In this document: piece by piece, positions 39,603-48,044 of the stretch | How the letters are laid out: each line of letters begins with the position of its first letter | Position numbering within the stretch: the first letter of the stretch is position 1 | NCBI RefSeq assembly: GCF_900116065.1 | Contig: NZ_FOZV01000001.1 | Location: forward strand, 1-64,000 | Length of the DNA: 64,000 nt | Source of the DNA: Brevundimonas viscosa | Lineage (GTDB): Bacteria > Pseudomonadota > Alphaproteobacteria > Caulobacterales > Caulobacteraceae | Reading direction: 5' to 3' | The notes under the pieces: model-generated | The model's database searches: none | Seen by the model: only the letters and a program-made list of their open reading frames with translations | What the model was told of the DNA's origin: nothing | Made by a program: the position numbers and the translations under genes

Positions 39603-41132
39603 ATGACCACCACCACCCCCGAAGGCCTCGCTCCCGGCGCCGCCGCCGCCGTGCGCCCGCGCCTGAGCGGATGGTCGATATGGAACATGTGCGTCGGCTT
39701 CTTCGGCATCCAGATCGGCTTCGGCCTGCAGAACGCCAACACCAGCCGCATCTTCCAGACCCTCGGCGCCGAGGTCGACAGCCTTGCCATCCTGTGGATC
39801 GCGGCTCCCCTGACCGGCCTGCTGGTCCAGCCCATCGTCGGCTATTTCAGCGACCGCACCTGGACGCGGCTCGGCCGGCGCCGGCCCTATTTTCTGGTCG
39901 GCGCCATCCTGACCACCCTGGCGCTGATCATCATGCCCCACAGCCCGTGGCTCTGGATGGCGGCGTCGATGCTCTGGATCATGGACGCCTCGATCAACAT
40001 CACCATGGAGCCGTTCCGGGCCTTCGTCGGCGACAACCTGCCCGAGGAGCAGCGCACTGCGGGCTATGCGATGCAGAGCTTCTTCATCGGCGCTGGCGCG
40101 GTGTTCGCCTCCTGCCTGCCGTGGATGCTGACTGAGTGGTTCTCGGTTGCGTCCACCGCGCCCGAGGGCGTGGTGCCGATGGCGGTCCGCATCTCCTTCT
40201 ACGTCGGCGCCGCGGCCCTGCTGGCGGCGGTGCTGTGGACCGTCTTCACCACCCGCGAATACAGCCCCGCACAGCTCGACGCCTTCGAGGCCGGGCGCGA
40301 CGCGGGTCACGCGCCGGGCGCCGCCCGCACGCAATCGGCCTGGTACACCGGCGGGCTTCTGTGGGCTCTCGCCGGCTCTCTCAGCGTGGCGGCGGTGGGC
40401 GCCTTCGAGCTGCAGAAGGAGCTCTACATCCTCGCCGGCTTCGTGCTCGCCTTCGGACTGATGCAGATGGCCGCAGGCGCCCTCGAGGCGGCCGGGCGCT
40501 CCAACGCCCTGACCGCCATCATGGGCGACATCTTCGCCATGCCGAAGACCATGCAGGGCCTGGCCGTGGTCCAGTTCTTCAGCTGGTTCGCCCTGTTCGC
40601 CATGTGGATCTACCTGACCCCGGCGGTCACCGCCGTTCACTACGGCTCGCCCGACCCGACCTCGGCCGGCTACGGCGAGGGGGCCAACTGGGTCGGGGTG
40701 CTGATGGGCGTCTACAACGGCGTCGCCGCCCTCGCCGCCTTCCTGATCCCGGTGCTGGCCGCCCGCACCGGCCTGCGCGGCGCCCACGCAGTCAACCTCA
40801 CGCTGGGCGCCGCCGGCTTCCTCGGCGTCTTCCTGATCCGCGATCCGGCCATGCTGTGGCTACCGATGATCGGCGTCGGCTTCGCCTGGGCCAGCATCGT
40901 GTCGATGCCCTACGCCATCCTCGCCAACGCCGTGCCGGGCCGGAAGATGGGCCTCTACATGGGCGTCTTCAACATCTTCATCGTCGTGCCCCAGCTGGTC
41001 GCCGCCACCCTCCTCGGGGCCGTGCTGAACGGCGTCTTCGGCGGCCAGCCGATCTTCGCCCTCATCCTCGGCGCCGTCAGTTTCCTGATCGCCGCCGGCG
41101 CCAGCCTGCTGGTCCCCAAGGAGGGCGCGTGA
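39603..41132 (+). CDS. GPH/SUT-type maltose or maltodextrin symporter
   Basis: The 509-residue protein has 12 predicted membrane helices and the signature GYFSDRTWTRLGRRRPYFLVGA between helices 2 and 3, typical of sucrose/maltose GPH transporters. NTSRIFQTLGAE and EPFRAFVGDNLPEEQRTAGYAMQ are equally characteristic. In Caulobacter crescentus MalY of this family carries maltose over the inner membrane. It lies 29 bases after GH97 and overlaps the esterase gene. Uptake here would feed the cytoplasmic GH13 alpha-glucosidase. Confidence 0.88.
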   Translation: MTTTTPEGLAPGAAAAVRPRLSGWSIWNMCVGFFGIQIGFGLQNANTSRIFQTLGAEVDSLAILWIAAPLTGLLVQPIVGYFSDRTWTRLGRRRPYFLVGAILTTLALIIMPHSPWLWMAASMLWIMDASINITMEPFRAFVGDNLPEEQRTAGYAMQSFFIGAGAVFASCLPWMLTEWFSVASTAPEGVVPMAVRISFYVGAAALLAAVLWTVFTTREYSPAQLDAFEAGRDAGHAPGAARTQSAWYTGGLLWALAGSLSVAAVGAFELQKELYILAGFVLAFGLMQMAAGALEAAGRSNALTAIMGDIFAMPKTMQGLAVVQFFSWFALFAMWIYLTPAVTAVHYGSPDPTSAGYGEGANWVGVLMGVYNGVAALAAFLIPVLAARTGLRGAHAVNLTLGAAGFLGVFLIRDPAMLWLPMIGVGFAWASIVSMPYAILANAVPGRKMGLYMGVFNIFIVVPQLVAATLLGAVLNGVFGGQPIFALILGAVSFLIAAGASLLVPKEGA

Positions 41133-42067
41133 CCCCGTCGCGGCGCAGCCTGCTGGCCGGGCTCGCCGCCCTGCCCATGGCTTCGGCCGCGCGCGCCGAC
41201 GCCCCCCGGCAGGGTCGGCTGGTCGAACACCCCGCCTTCCCCTCCGCCCACGCCGGGCCGCGCGACATCACCGTCTGGCTGCCGCCCGGCTATGACGAGA
41301 ACCCCGCCGCCCGCTGGCCGGTGCTCTACATGCACGACGGCCAGAACCTGTTTGACGCGGGCCGCGCACCCTATGGCGCCGAATGGGGCGTGGACGAGCA
41401 CCTGGCCCGCCTGGCTGCAACTGGCCAGGTCCGCACGCCAATCGTGGTCGGCGTCGGCAACACGCCGTTGCGCCTGCGCGAATACCTGCCCTCCGGCCTG
41501 ATCCGCGCCCTGCCCGGGGACATGCGGACGGACCTCCTCGGCATCTACGGCGGCGAACCGCTCTCGGACGGCTACCTGCGTTTCCTCGTCAACGAGCTGA
41601 AGCCGTTCGTCGACAGCGCCTACCGCACCCGCCCCGGCCGCGACGACACCGTGATCATGGGCTCCAGCATGGGCGGGCTGATCTCGCTCCACGCCCTGAT
41701 GACCCGGCCCGACGTCTTCGGCGCGGCAGGTTGCGTCTCGACCCACTGGCCGCTGAAGATCGAAGCGCTGGAGAACCCGGCCGCCCTTGACCAGTGGCGC
41801 GAGCGGCTGGTCGCCGCCTGGACCGGCGTGGTGCGCGACGGCCTGCCGCCGCCCGGAGCCCATCGCCTCTACTTCGATCGCGGCGACGAGACGCTCGACA
41901 CCTTCTACGCCGAGTTCCAGTCGCGCATCGACGAAACCGTTCGCGCCGCCGGCTGGGGCCCCGACCGCTTTCGCTCGCTGGTCTTCCCCGGCGCCGCGCA
42001 CAACGAGGCCAGCTGGAACCAGCGCCTCGACGTCCCCCTGACCTTCCTGCTGCCGCCTTTAGCCTGA
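41129..42067 (+). CDS. Exported esterase D-type alpha/beta hydrolase
   Basis: This 312-residue product starts at a GTG overlapping the transporter stop (GTGA) and carries a twin-arginine-like signal (SRRSLLAGLAALPMASAARA). The hydrolase core has RWPVLYMHDGQNLFD and the nucleophile elbow GSSMGG (about residue 180). A late His in FPGAAHNEASWNQR is a candidate triad member. It belongs to the PF00756 (esterase D) group. Enzymes of this kind occur in several alpha-glucan loci; it may deacylate modified dextrins, but this is inference. Confidence 0.8.
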   Translation: MTPSRRSLLAGLAALPMASAARADAPRQGRLVEHPAFPSAHAGPRDITVWLPPGYDENPAARWPVLYMHDGQNLFDAGRAPYGAEWGVDEHLARLAATGQVRTPIVVGVGNTPLRLREYLPSGLIRALPGDMRTDLLGIYGGEPLSDGYLRFLVNELKPFVDSAYRTRPGRDDTVIMGSSMGGLISLHALMTRPDVFGAAGCVSTHWPLKIEALENPAALDQWRERLVAAWTGVVRDGLPPPGAHRLYFDRGDETLDTFYAEFQSRIDETVRAAGWGPDRFRSLVFPGAAHNEASWNQRLDVPLTFLLPPLA

Positions 42068-42077
42068 CGAGCCCGCC

Positions 42078-44462
42078 ATGCGCCTGATCCCGACCCTCCT
42101 CGCCGGAACCGCCCTCGTCGCCCTCGGCGCCTGCGCCTCGACGCCGGCCATGCCGGACGGGAGCGTAGCGCTCGACCCTGTCCCCTCGGTCGCCCCCGGC
42201 GCGCCCGGCGCTGCGCCCACATGGGTCAACGCCGCCAAGACTGGCGCCGGCGCCTCGTACGAGGCTTACGTCGACGGCCAGTACCGCGATGGGGGCTCCA
42301 CCGGCGACGTGTCCCGCGTCTGGTTCTCCATCGCCGACGGTGTCCTGACCGAGACCATGTACGGCCTGATCCACGAGGCCCAGATCAAGCAGCTGCGCTT
42401 CGCCGTGGTCACCGAAGACGGCTCGTCGGTCGAGGGCACGGACACCACCCACCGCACGGAATATCTGCACGTGGACGCGCAAGGGCGCCCCCTCTCCCCC
42501 GCCTACCGTGTGATCACCACGGACAAGGCTGGTCGCTACCAGATCGAGAAGCGCATCTTCACGGATCCCGAGCGGCAGGCGCTGGTGGTCCGCACGACGC
42601 TCCGCGCGCTGGAGGGGGACATCACGCCCTACCTTCTGCTTGAGCCGCACATGGCCAACACCGGGGTGGGCGACCAGGGCGAGGCGATGACGAGCGGCCT
42701 CTTCGCCTCGGAGGGCGACGTCCACATGGCGCTGCGCCCCAGTCAGCCCTTCGCGGCCGCCAGCGCCGGCTTCGTCGGCGCCTCGGACGGTCTGACCGAC
42801 CTCGCCGACGGGGATCTCGACGCCCTCTACCGCACGACCGGCGACGCCCCCGGCAACATCATGCTGACTGGCGCTCTGCCCACGATCCGCGCCGGTCAGT
42901 CGCTGACCCGCGACTTCGTGATCGGCTTCGGCGACACCCGCGCCGCCGCGGCCGCTGCAGCCGACGCCTCTTTTGCCGCCGGCCTCGACGAGGTCCTCGC
43001 GCGCTTCAACGGCGAGGGCGAGCGCGTCGGCTGGGAGGACTACATCGCCTCCCTCGACCAGCTGCCCCGCCTCGCCGAACAGTCCACCGACGGCGGCCGG
43101 CTGGCCTACGCCTCGGCCCTGATGCTCAAGGTGCAGGAGGACCGCACCCACGCCGGCGCCCTGATCGCCTCGCTGTCGAACCCGTGGGGCGACACCGTCG
43201 ACGCCTCCAATCCCTCGACCGGCTACAAGGCGGTCTGGCCGCGCGACTTCTACCAGGTCGCCATGGCGCTGCTGGCGCTCGGCGACACGGAGAGCCCGCT
43301 GGCCGCCTTCCGATACCTGCCGCAGGTGCAGGTCGACGCCGACACCCCCGGCAATACCGGCGCGACCGGCTGGTTCCTGCAGAAGACCCACGTCGACGGC
43401 GAGATCGAATGGGTCGGGGTCCAGCTCGACCAGACGGCCATGCCGATCATGCTGGGCTGGAAGCTGTGGAAGGCCGGCCTCGTTTCCGACGCCGAGATGA
43501 CCGCCATGTACGGCCGGATGATCAAGCCGGCCGCCGACTTCCTCGTCGACGGCGGCACGGTCGGCATCCTCTGGAACGACCGAACCATCACCCCGCCGTG
43601 GACCCAGCAGGAACGCTGGGAGGAGCAGGAGGGCTATTCGCCCTCCACCACCGCGGCCGTCATCGCCGGCCTGACCACGGCCGCCGAGATCGCCCGCGCC
43701 TCGGGCGATCCGGCCTCGGCCGACCGCTACCAGGCCGCCGCTGACGACTACGCCTCGAAGATCGAGAGCCGGATGTTCACCACCAACGGCGAATGGGGCG
43801 ACGGCCGCTACTTCGTGCGCATCACCCGCAACGAGGATCCCAACGACAAGGCCCCGATCGGCGAGAACAACGGCCAGCCGGCGCATGCGGAAGACAAGAT
43901 CATCGACGGCGGCTTCCTTGAGTTGGTCCGCTACGGCGTGCGCGCGCCGGGCGCCTCCTCCATCCTCGCCACCCTGCCCGAATACGACGACCAGACCCGC
44001 GAGGATCGCTTTCGCGTCCGCTACGACGTGAACGGCGTCCCCGCCTTCCGCCGCTACGGCAACGATGGCTACGGCGAGCAGACCGACACCGGCGGGAACT
44101 ACGGCGTCGGCGGCGAGATGCACCCCGGCCAGCGCGGCCGGCTGTGGCCCTTCTTCACCGGCGAGCGCGGGCACTATGAGCTGTCGGTCCGCCTCGCGCG
44201 GGGCGAGAGCGACTTGACCCCGATCCGCAACGTCTACGTTCGCGGCATGGAATCCTTCGCCAACGGCGGACTGCTGCTGCCGGAGCAGGCATGGGACGGC
44301 GTCGGCCACCCGACGGCGCATGATTACGAGCTCGGCCAGGGCACCAACTCCGCCACTCCCCTGGCCTGGACGCACGCCGAATACGTCAAGCTGCTCCGCT
44401 CGCTGGCCGACCGCGCCGTCTGGGATCGTTACGCCCCCGTCGAGGAGCGCTACGCCCGCTGA
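42078..44462 (+). CDS. GH15 glucoamylase lipoprotein
   Basis: This 794-residue protein begins with a lipoprotein signal (LGAC, Cys19). An N-terminal beta-sandwich (about 50-300) and an (alpha/alpha)6 barrel follow, as in bacterial GH15 glucan 1,4-alpha-glucosidases. Key pieces are YKAVWPRDFYQVAMALLALGD, RWEEQEGYSPSTTAAVIAGL (catalytic acid Glu in EEQEG) and GGLLLPEQAWDG (second catalytic Glu). It releases glucose from dextrin ends, anchored in the outer membrane. It closes the GH97-symporter-esterase-GH15 operon, 10 bases after the esterase. Confidence 0.88.
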   Translation: MRLIPTLLAGTALVALGACASTPAMPDGSVALDPVPSVAPGAPGAAPTWVNAAKTGAGASYEAYVDGQYRDGGSTGDVSRVWFSIADGVLTETMYGLIHEAQIKQLRFAVVTEDGSSVEGTDTTHRTEYLHVDAQGRPLSPAYRVITTDKAGRYQIEKRIFTDPERQALVVRTTLRALEGDITPYLLLEPHMANTGVGDQGEAMTSGLFASEGDVHMALRPSQPFAAASAGFVGASDGLTDLADGDLDALYRTTGDAPGNIMLTGALPTIRAGQSLTRDFVIGFGDTRAAAAAAADASFAAGLDEVLARFNGEGERVGWEDYIASLDQLPRLAEQSTDGGRLAYASALMLKVQEDRTHAGALIASLSNPWGDTVDASNPSTGYKAVWPRDFYQVAMALLALGDTESPLAAFRYLPQVQVDADTPGNTGATGWFLQKTHVDGEIEWVGVQLDQTAMPIMLGWKLWKAGLVSDAEMTAMYGRMIKPAADFLVDGGTVGILWNDRTITPPWTQQERWEEQEGYSPSTTAAVIAGLTTAAEIARASGDPASADRYQAAADDYASKIESRMFTTNGEWGDGRYFVRITRNEDPNDKAPIGENNGQPAHAEDKIIDGGFLELVRYGVRAPGASSILATLPEYDDQTREDRFRVRYDVNGVPAFRRYGNDGYGEQTDTGGNYGVGGEMHPGQRGRLWPFFTGERGHYELSVRLARGESDLTPIRNVYVRGMESFANGGLLLPEQAWDGVGHPTAHDYELGQGTNSATPLAWTHAEYVKLLRSLADRAVWDRYAPVEERYAR

Positions 44463-44500
44463 CGCTGGTGCAACGGCCCCGCCGGAGCTAACGAGGGCGG

Positions 44501-45520
44501 ATGAGCAAGGGTCCCGTCCTCGTCACCGGCTCGGCCGGCTTCGTCGGCTATCACACCGCGCGCCGGCTGCTGGCGCGCGGCGAGACCGTCGTCGGCGTCG
44601 ACAATCTCAACGCCTATTACGACCCGGCCCTCAAGCGGGCGCGGCTTGAGCGGCTCCAGGCCCTGCCGGGCTATGTCCATCACACCCTCGACCTCGCCGA
44701 CCGCGACGGCATGCGCGCCCTGTTCGCCGAGCACGCGCCGCGCCGCATCGTTCACCTCGGGGCCCAGGCCGGCATCCGCTACAGCGTCGAGAATCCGGAG
44801 AGCTACGTCGACTCCAACGTCATCGGCTTCCTGACCGTGCTGGAGGGCGCCCGCGCGGTGCAGGCCGAGCATCTCGTGTTCGCCTCGACCAGCTCGGTCT
44901 ACGGCGCCTCCGCGGCCCTGCCCTTCTCGGTGCAGCAGGGGGTCGCCCACCCGCTCAACGTCTACGCCGCCACCAAGATCGCCAACGAGGCGATGGCGCA
45001 TTCCTACGCCTACATCTTCGGCATCCCCTCGACGGGCCTGCGCTTCTTCACCGTCTACGGCCCGTGGGGCCGTCCGGACATGGCCCTGTTCAAGTTCACC
45101 GGCGCGATTCTCGAGGGCCGGCCGATCGACGTCTACGGCGAGGGCGTCATGGAGCGGGACTTCACCTACGTCGACGACATCGTGGACGGCGTGGTCGCCG
45201 CCCTCGATGACGTCCCGGCCGCCGATCCGGCCTGGCGCGCCGACGCACCGGGCCAGGCGACCAGCGGCGTCGCGCCCTGGCGGCTGCTCAATCTCGGCGC
45301 CGGCCGGCGCGAAAAGCTGTCGCGCTACATAGAGGTGCTGGAACAGGCGTTGGGGCGGAAGGCGATCCTCAACGTCCTGCCGACCCAGGAGGGCGAGATG
45401 ACCCGCACCGAAGCCGACGTGACCGAGACTCGTCTGGCGCTCGGTTACGACCCGAAGACGCCCATCGACGTCGGCGTCCACCGCTTCGTGGAGTGGTACC
45501 GGGGCTTCTACGACGTCTGA
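44501..45520 (+). CDS. UDP-glucuronate 4-epimerase-type SDR
   Basis: The 339-residue extended SDR has TGSAGFVGYHTARRLLARGETVVGVDN, HLGAQAGIRYS, STSSVYG and YAATK (YxxxK). The spacing and the GIRYSVENP segment fit UDP-glucuronic acid 4-epimerases (LspL/Cap1J type). These make UDP-galacturonate for LPS and capsule. The ATG is preceded by GAGGGCGG. It follows the GH15 gene by 38 bases but has no role in maltodextrin use; it may have its own promoter or serve the polysaccharide locus. Confidence 0.82.
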   Translation: MSKGPVLVTGSAGFVGYHTARRLLARGETVVGVDNLNAYYDPALKRARLERLQALPGYVHHTLDLADRDGMRALFAEHAPRRIVHLGAQAGIRYSVENPESYVDSNVIGFLTVLEGARAVQAEHLVFASTSSVYGASAALPFSVQQGVAHPLNVYAATKIANEAMAHSYAYIFGIPSTGLRFFTVYGPWGRPDMALFKFTGAILEGRPIDVYGEGVMERDFTYVDDIVDGVVAALDDVPAADPAWRADAPGQATSGVAPWRLLNLGAGRREKLSRYIEVLEQALGRKAILNVLPTQEGEMTRTEADVTETRLALGYDPKTPIDVGVHRFVEWYRGFYDV

Positions 45521-45591
45521 GGCGACTGCCGCGGGTCGCTTTGCAGACAGCACGCTCGCACGCGTACCGTCGGTCACGAACCGCTCGCTTT

Positions 45592-45622
45592 ATACAGACA
45601 GGTTCGGCATAAGTGTCTGTAT
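45592..45622 (+). promoter_or_regulatory. 31-bp palindromic site over promoter and start of the nucleotidyltransferase gene
   Basis: ATACAGACA (45592-45600) and TGTCTGTAT (45614-45622) are perfect 9-base inverted copies around 13 bases. The left arm overlaps a TATACA -10-like element and the right arm runs into the ATG at 45621. This is a typical position for a repressor operator (TetR-like spacing). A related 31-bp site lies downstream at 46705-46735. Confidence 0.65.
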
Positions 45623-46610
45623 GAGGCGACCCATCAGCCCGACGCTGCGCACCCTCATCGCAGAGCTGCAACAACAGCTCGAGACCGCTCCCGCGGCTGG
45701 ATCCGTCTATCGTCGGACGACACAGGCCGGCGAATACATCTATGCGAAAGTCCGGGTCGGCAGCACCCGTATAGATCAGTTTGTCGGCAAGGCTGGCGAC
45801 AAGGAAGCCGAGGCGCATGCGAAGGCTCTTCAACTCGGGGCGTCGCTTGCAGCGGAACGACGGCGCTTGGTGTCGACGCTCAGAAGCCAGGGAATTGCCG
45901 CTCCCGATCGAACAATGGGAGCAGTGCTGGATGCACTCGCACATGCCGGGCTGTTCCGCGCTGGGGCCGTGCTCGTCGGAACCTCTGCCTACCTTCTCAG
46001 CGAACCCTTGGTGGGGAGCCGTCTGCCTTCTCCGACGCTCATGACCGGCGACGTCGATGTCGCTGCAGCCAGCCTTGCGCTCACGGCCGATCCGCCCGAG
46101 AAGCTTGAGGCCATCCTCAAGCGCGCGGACGAGACGTTCGAGGGGCTCCCACAGCTTTCGCGCAAGGCGTCTCGGTCGAGATTTCGGAACGCCGACGGTT
46201 ATCTCGTGGAGCTCGTAACGCCCACCCGCAAACGAGACGATCCCAATCCGCTCGAACTTGCAGCCCTGGCTGCAGGAGCGGCGCCGCTGCAGCATCTGGC
46301 CTGGCTGATCGAAGATGCGGTGCGCACAGCCGCGCTTTGGGGTTCGGGCGTTCTGGTCAACGTACCTCAGCCGGCGCGCTTCGCCGTGCACAAGCTGATC
46401 CTCGCCCAACGGAGAGACGCCGCGAGCCGCTTGAAGAGAGCCAAGGATCTCGCACAGGCCGGCGCACTCATTGAGGCGCTGCGCGTCGATGACCCCTTCG
46501 CTCTTGAGGATGCGCTCGCGGATGCTCGAGCCCGGGGCGAGACGGGTTGGCGGCGCCCCATCTCCCGCTCACTGCAAGAGCTGGGGATCACGGACCTTGC
46601 ACCCGACTGA
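45621..46610 (+). CDS. GSU2403-type nucleotidyltransferase-fold protein
   Basis: This 329-residue cytoplasmic protein has an N-terminal region (about 1-95, RTTQAGEYIYAKVRVGSTRIDQFVG). A nucleotidyltransferase fold follows, with LVGTSAYLL, TGDVDVAA (the DxD metal pair) and DGYLVELVTP (third acidic position). After it come RFAVHKLILAQRR and a helical tail. This matches the COG5397/PF12281 group. Relatives of the fold include toxins of AbiEii/MenT type and antibiotic-modifying enzymes, but the role of this group is unknown. The gene starts inside a palindromic site and is followed 95 bases later by a related site. No partner antitoxin gene is evident. Confidence 0.75.
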   Translation: MRRPISPTLRTLIAELQQQLETAPAAGSVYRRTTQAGEYIYAKVRVGSTRIDQFVGKAGDKEAEAHAKALQLGASLAAERRRLVSTLRSQGIAAPDRTMGAVLDALAHAGLFRAGAVLVGTSAYLLSEPLVGSRLPSPTLMTGDVDVAAASLALTADPPEKLEAILKRADETFEGLPQLSRKASRSRFRNADGYLVELVTPTRKRDDPNPLELAALAAGAAPLQHLAWLIEDAVRTAALWGSGVLVNVPQPARFAVHKLILAQRRDAASRLKRAKDLAQAGALIEALRVDDPFALEDALADARARGETGWRRPISRSLQELGITDLAPD

Positions 46611-46911
46611 ACCCAGCGTGCTGCAAAAGGCCTTCAACGGCTGCTGAAGCTTTCGAATGTTGCGACCCGGCAAGCTGTTGGCGCGCCCGCCTGCGGCGCC
46701 GCGCGTACAGACAGGTTCATCGAATCTGTCTGTACGGATCAACGGCTCCCATAGCGTCACCTTCAAGCGGATCATCCGAGGCAGCCCCCACGAGGTGTTT
46801 TTCAGCGCTTGGACGACCATCGGGCCCGTCAGGTTCCGGAAGGGCCGCGGCATTGACCTTGCGGCGGCTCCGCAGCAGCCTTCGCGGCATCAGCGCCACG
46901 ACGGAGCCTGC
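46611..46911. other. 301-base intergenic region holding the second palindromic site
   Basis: Apart from the palindrome at 46705-46735 I see no feature. Open frames cross it on both strands (plus from 46657, minus 46569-46853) without motifs or good ribosome-binding sites. The region upstream of 46912 should hold the promoter of the repeat-protein pair. Confidence 0.5.
46705..46735. promoter_or_regulatory. Second 31-bp palindromic site
   Basis: GTACAGACAG (46705-46714) and CTGTCTGTAC (46726-46735) are perfect 10-base inverted copies around 11 bases. It matches the site at 45592-45622 at about 22 of 31 positions, including the run TACAGACAGGTTC. It lies about 180 bases before the repeat-protein genes, so it may be an operator shared by both transcripts, or the second end of a small mobile unit. 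Confidence 0.65.
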
Positions 46912-47442
46912 ATGCTCGCCGCCGCCATCGCCCTCGCCCTCGTCGCCCAGACCACCGCTCCAGCGGCCGGCGAACCCGCACGATGGGGCGAGCACGAGTG
47001 GCGCAACGGCGCCGGCTTTCTGTCGCGCCACTATTTCGAGAACCGGACCGGGTTTCCGTCAGCCCACTACCTGCTCAACAGCACCCGGCCCGGGTCCATC
47101 CATCACCTGTTCAACGCCACCTCGGCGGGGTCGTCCCACTTCTGGGAGAATGGCGTGCGTCCCGGCAGTCGCCACTTCTGGAGGAACGGGCACGAGCCGG
47201 GCAGCCGGCATTACTGGGAGAACGGCCGCGGCTGCCTGAGCCGCTACGGGTGGGCCAACACCACGAGCTGCACCGCGGCGGAGGTGAGAGTCCTGCAGGT
47301 CCTGTGCGTGGCCGAGGCCATCGACATCGCCCCCTGCCGCGCCGTCAACGCCCTGTTCGACGATTGGGCGACCCGCTCCGACTTCGCGGGCCCCGGCTAT
47401 TTCGCCGACATCCTTGCGCGCATGCGCCACTCCGACCGGTAG
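46912..47442 (+). CDS. Secreted protein with seven 12-residue aromatic repeats (paralogue A)
   Basis: This 176-residue protein has a signal peptide (about residues 1-20), a short WGEHEW segment and seven exact 12-residue repeats (residues 37-120). Examples are GSSHFWENGVRP and GSRHFWRNGHEP: Ser at position 2, His at 4, an aromatic at 5 and Asn at 8. The C-terminal part (121-176) is helical with IDIAPCRAVNA. Cysteines at 108, 120, 132 and 142 probably form disulfides. No family is known to me. The downstream gene encodes a paralogue with the same layout; 7 bases separate them. ATG 46912 follows GGAG. Confidence 0.75.
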   Translation: MLAAAIALALVAQTTAPAAGEPARWGEHEWRNGAGFLSRHYFENRTGFPSAHYLLNSTRPGSIHHLFNATSAGSSHFWENGVRPGSRHFWRNGHEPGSRHYWENGRGCLSRYGWANTTSCTAAEVRVLQVLCVAEAIDIAPCRAVNALFDDWATRSDFAGPGYFADILARMRHSDR

Positions 47443-47449
47443 ACCCGCC

Positions 47450-47974
47450 ATGCTCGCAGCCGCCCTCGCCGCCGCCGTGCTCGCCGCCGCGCCCCAGACC
47501 TCGCCCGGCTACGCCTGGGGCGAACGGGAATGGGACGACGGGCGAGGACCGCTTTCCCGTCACTACTTCGAGTACGGCGACCGCTACCCTTCCGGCCACG
47601 ATCTGTTTTACGGCGACCGGACGGGCTCCTTCTACTATCTGGTTTTCGGCAATCGGAGCGGGTCGGCCTACTTCTGGCGCTACGGTCGCGAAGCGGGCTC
47701 GTCCTACTTCTGGCGCTACGGCCGCACCGCCGGCAGCGAGTACCACTGGCGCTACGGACGCGGTTGCCTGAGCGAGACCGGCTGGCGCGAGGGCGCCGCC
47801 TGCACCGCCGCGGAGGTCGTCGCCTTCCAGACCGCCTGCATCGCCCAGGTCATCGACATCGCCCCCTGTCGCGCCATCAACGCGCGACTGGACGCGTGGC
47901 TCGCGAACGCAGGGACCATGAGCAGCCGACCGCCCGCTGACGTCGTCACGGAAATGCGCCGGGCCCCCGATTAG
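47450..47974 (+). CDS. Secreted protein with seven 12-residue aromatic repeats (paralogue B)
   Basis: This 174-residue paralogue of the gene before it has a signal peptide, WGEREW, then seven 12-residue repeats at residues 35-118. Here the unit is Tyr/Gly-rich, e.g. GSAYFWRYGREA and GSSYFWRYGRTA, where paralogue A has His and Asn. The C-terminal IDIAPCRAINA domain and all four cysteines (106, 118, 130, 140) keep the spacing of A. Equal repeat number with diverged repeat chemistry suggests an old duplication and different ligands or partners. The function is unknown; a periplasmic or surface role is inferred from the signal peptide. Confidence 0.75.
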   Translation: MLAAALAAAVLAAAPQTSPGYAWGEREWDDGRGPLSRHYFEYGDRYPSGHDLFYGDRTGSFYYLVFGNRSGSAYFWRYGREAGSSYFWRYGRTAGSEYHWRYGRGCLSETGWREGAACTAAEVVAFQTACIAQVIDIAPCRAINARLDAWLANAGTMSSRPPADVVTEMRRAPD

Positions 47975-47991
47975 GAGCCGCCGACGAAGAA

Positions 47992-48025
47992 GGGGCGGGC
48001 CCTCGCCGGACCCGCCCCCGCTTTT
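47992..48025. terminator. Bidirectional terminator between repeat-protein and M16 peptidase genes
   Basis: GGGGCGGG (47992-47999) pairs with CCCGCCCC (48011-48018) and is followed on the plus strand by CGCTTTTCG. It lies between two convergent genes and could stop transcription from both sides. Confidence 0.75.
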
Positions 48026-48044
48026 CGTCCGCGGCGACCCGGCC

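Noticed and set aside
46569..46853. A 94-codon minus-strand frame in the gap before the repeat proteins.
   Set aside because: No ribosome-binding site or motif; it overlaps the end of the nucleotidyltransferase gene and the palindrome.
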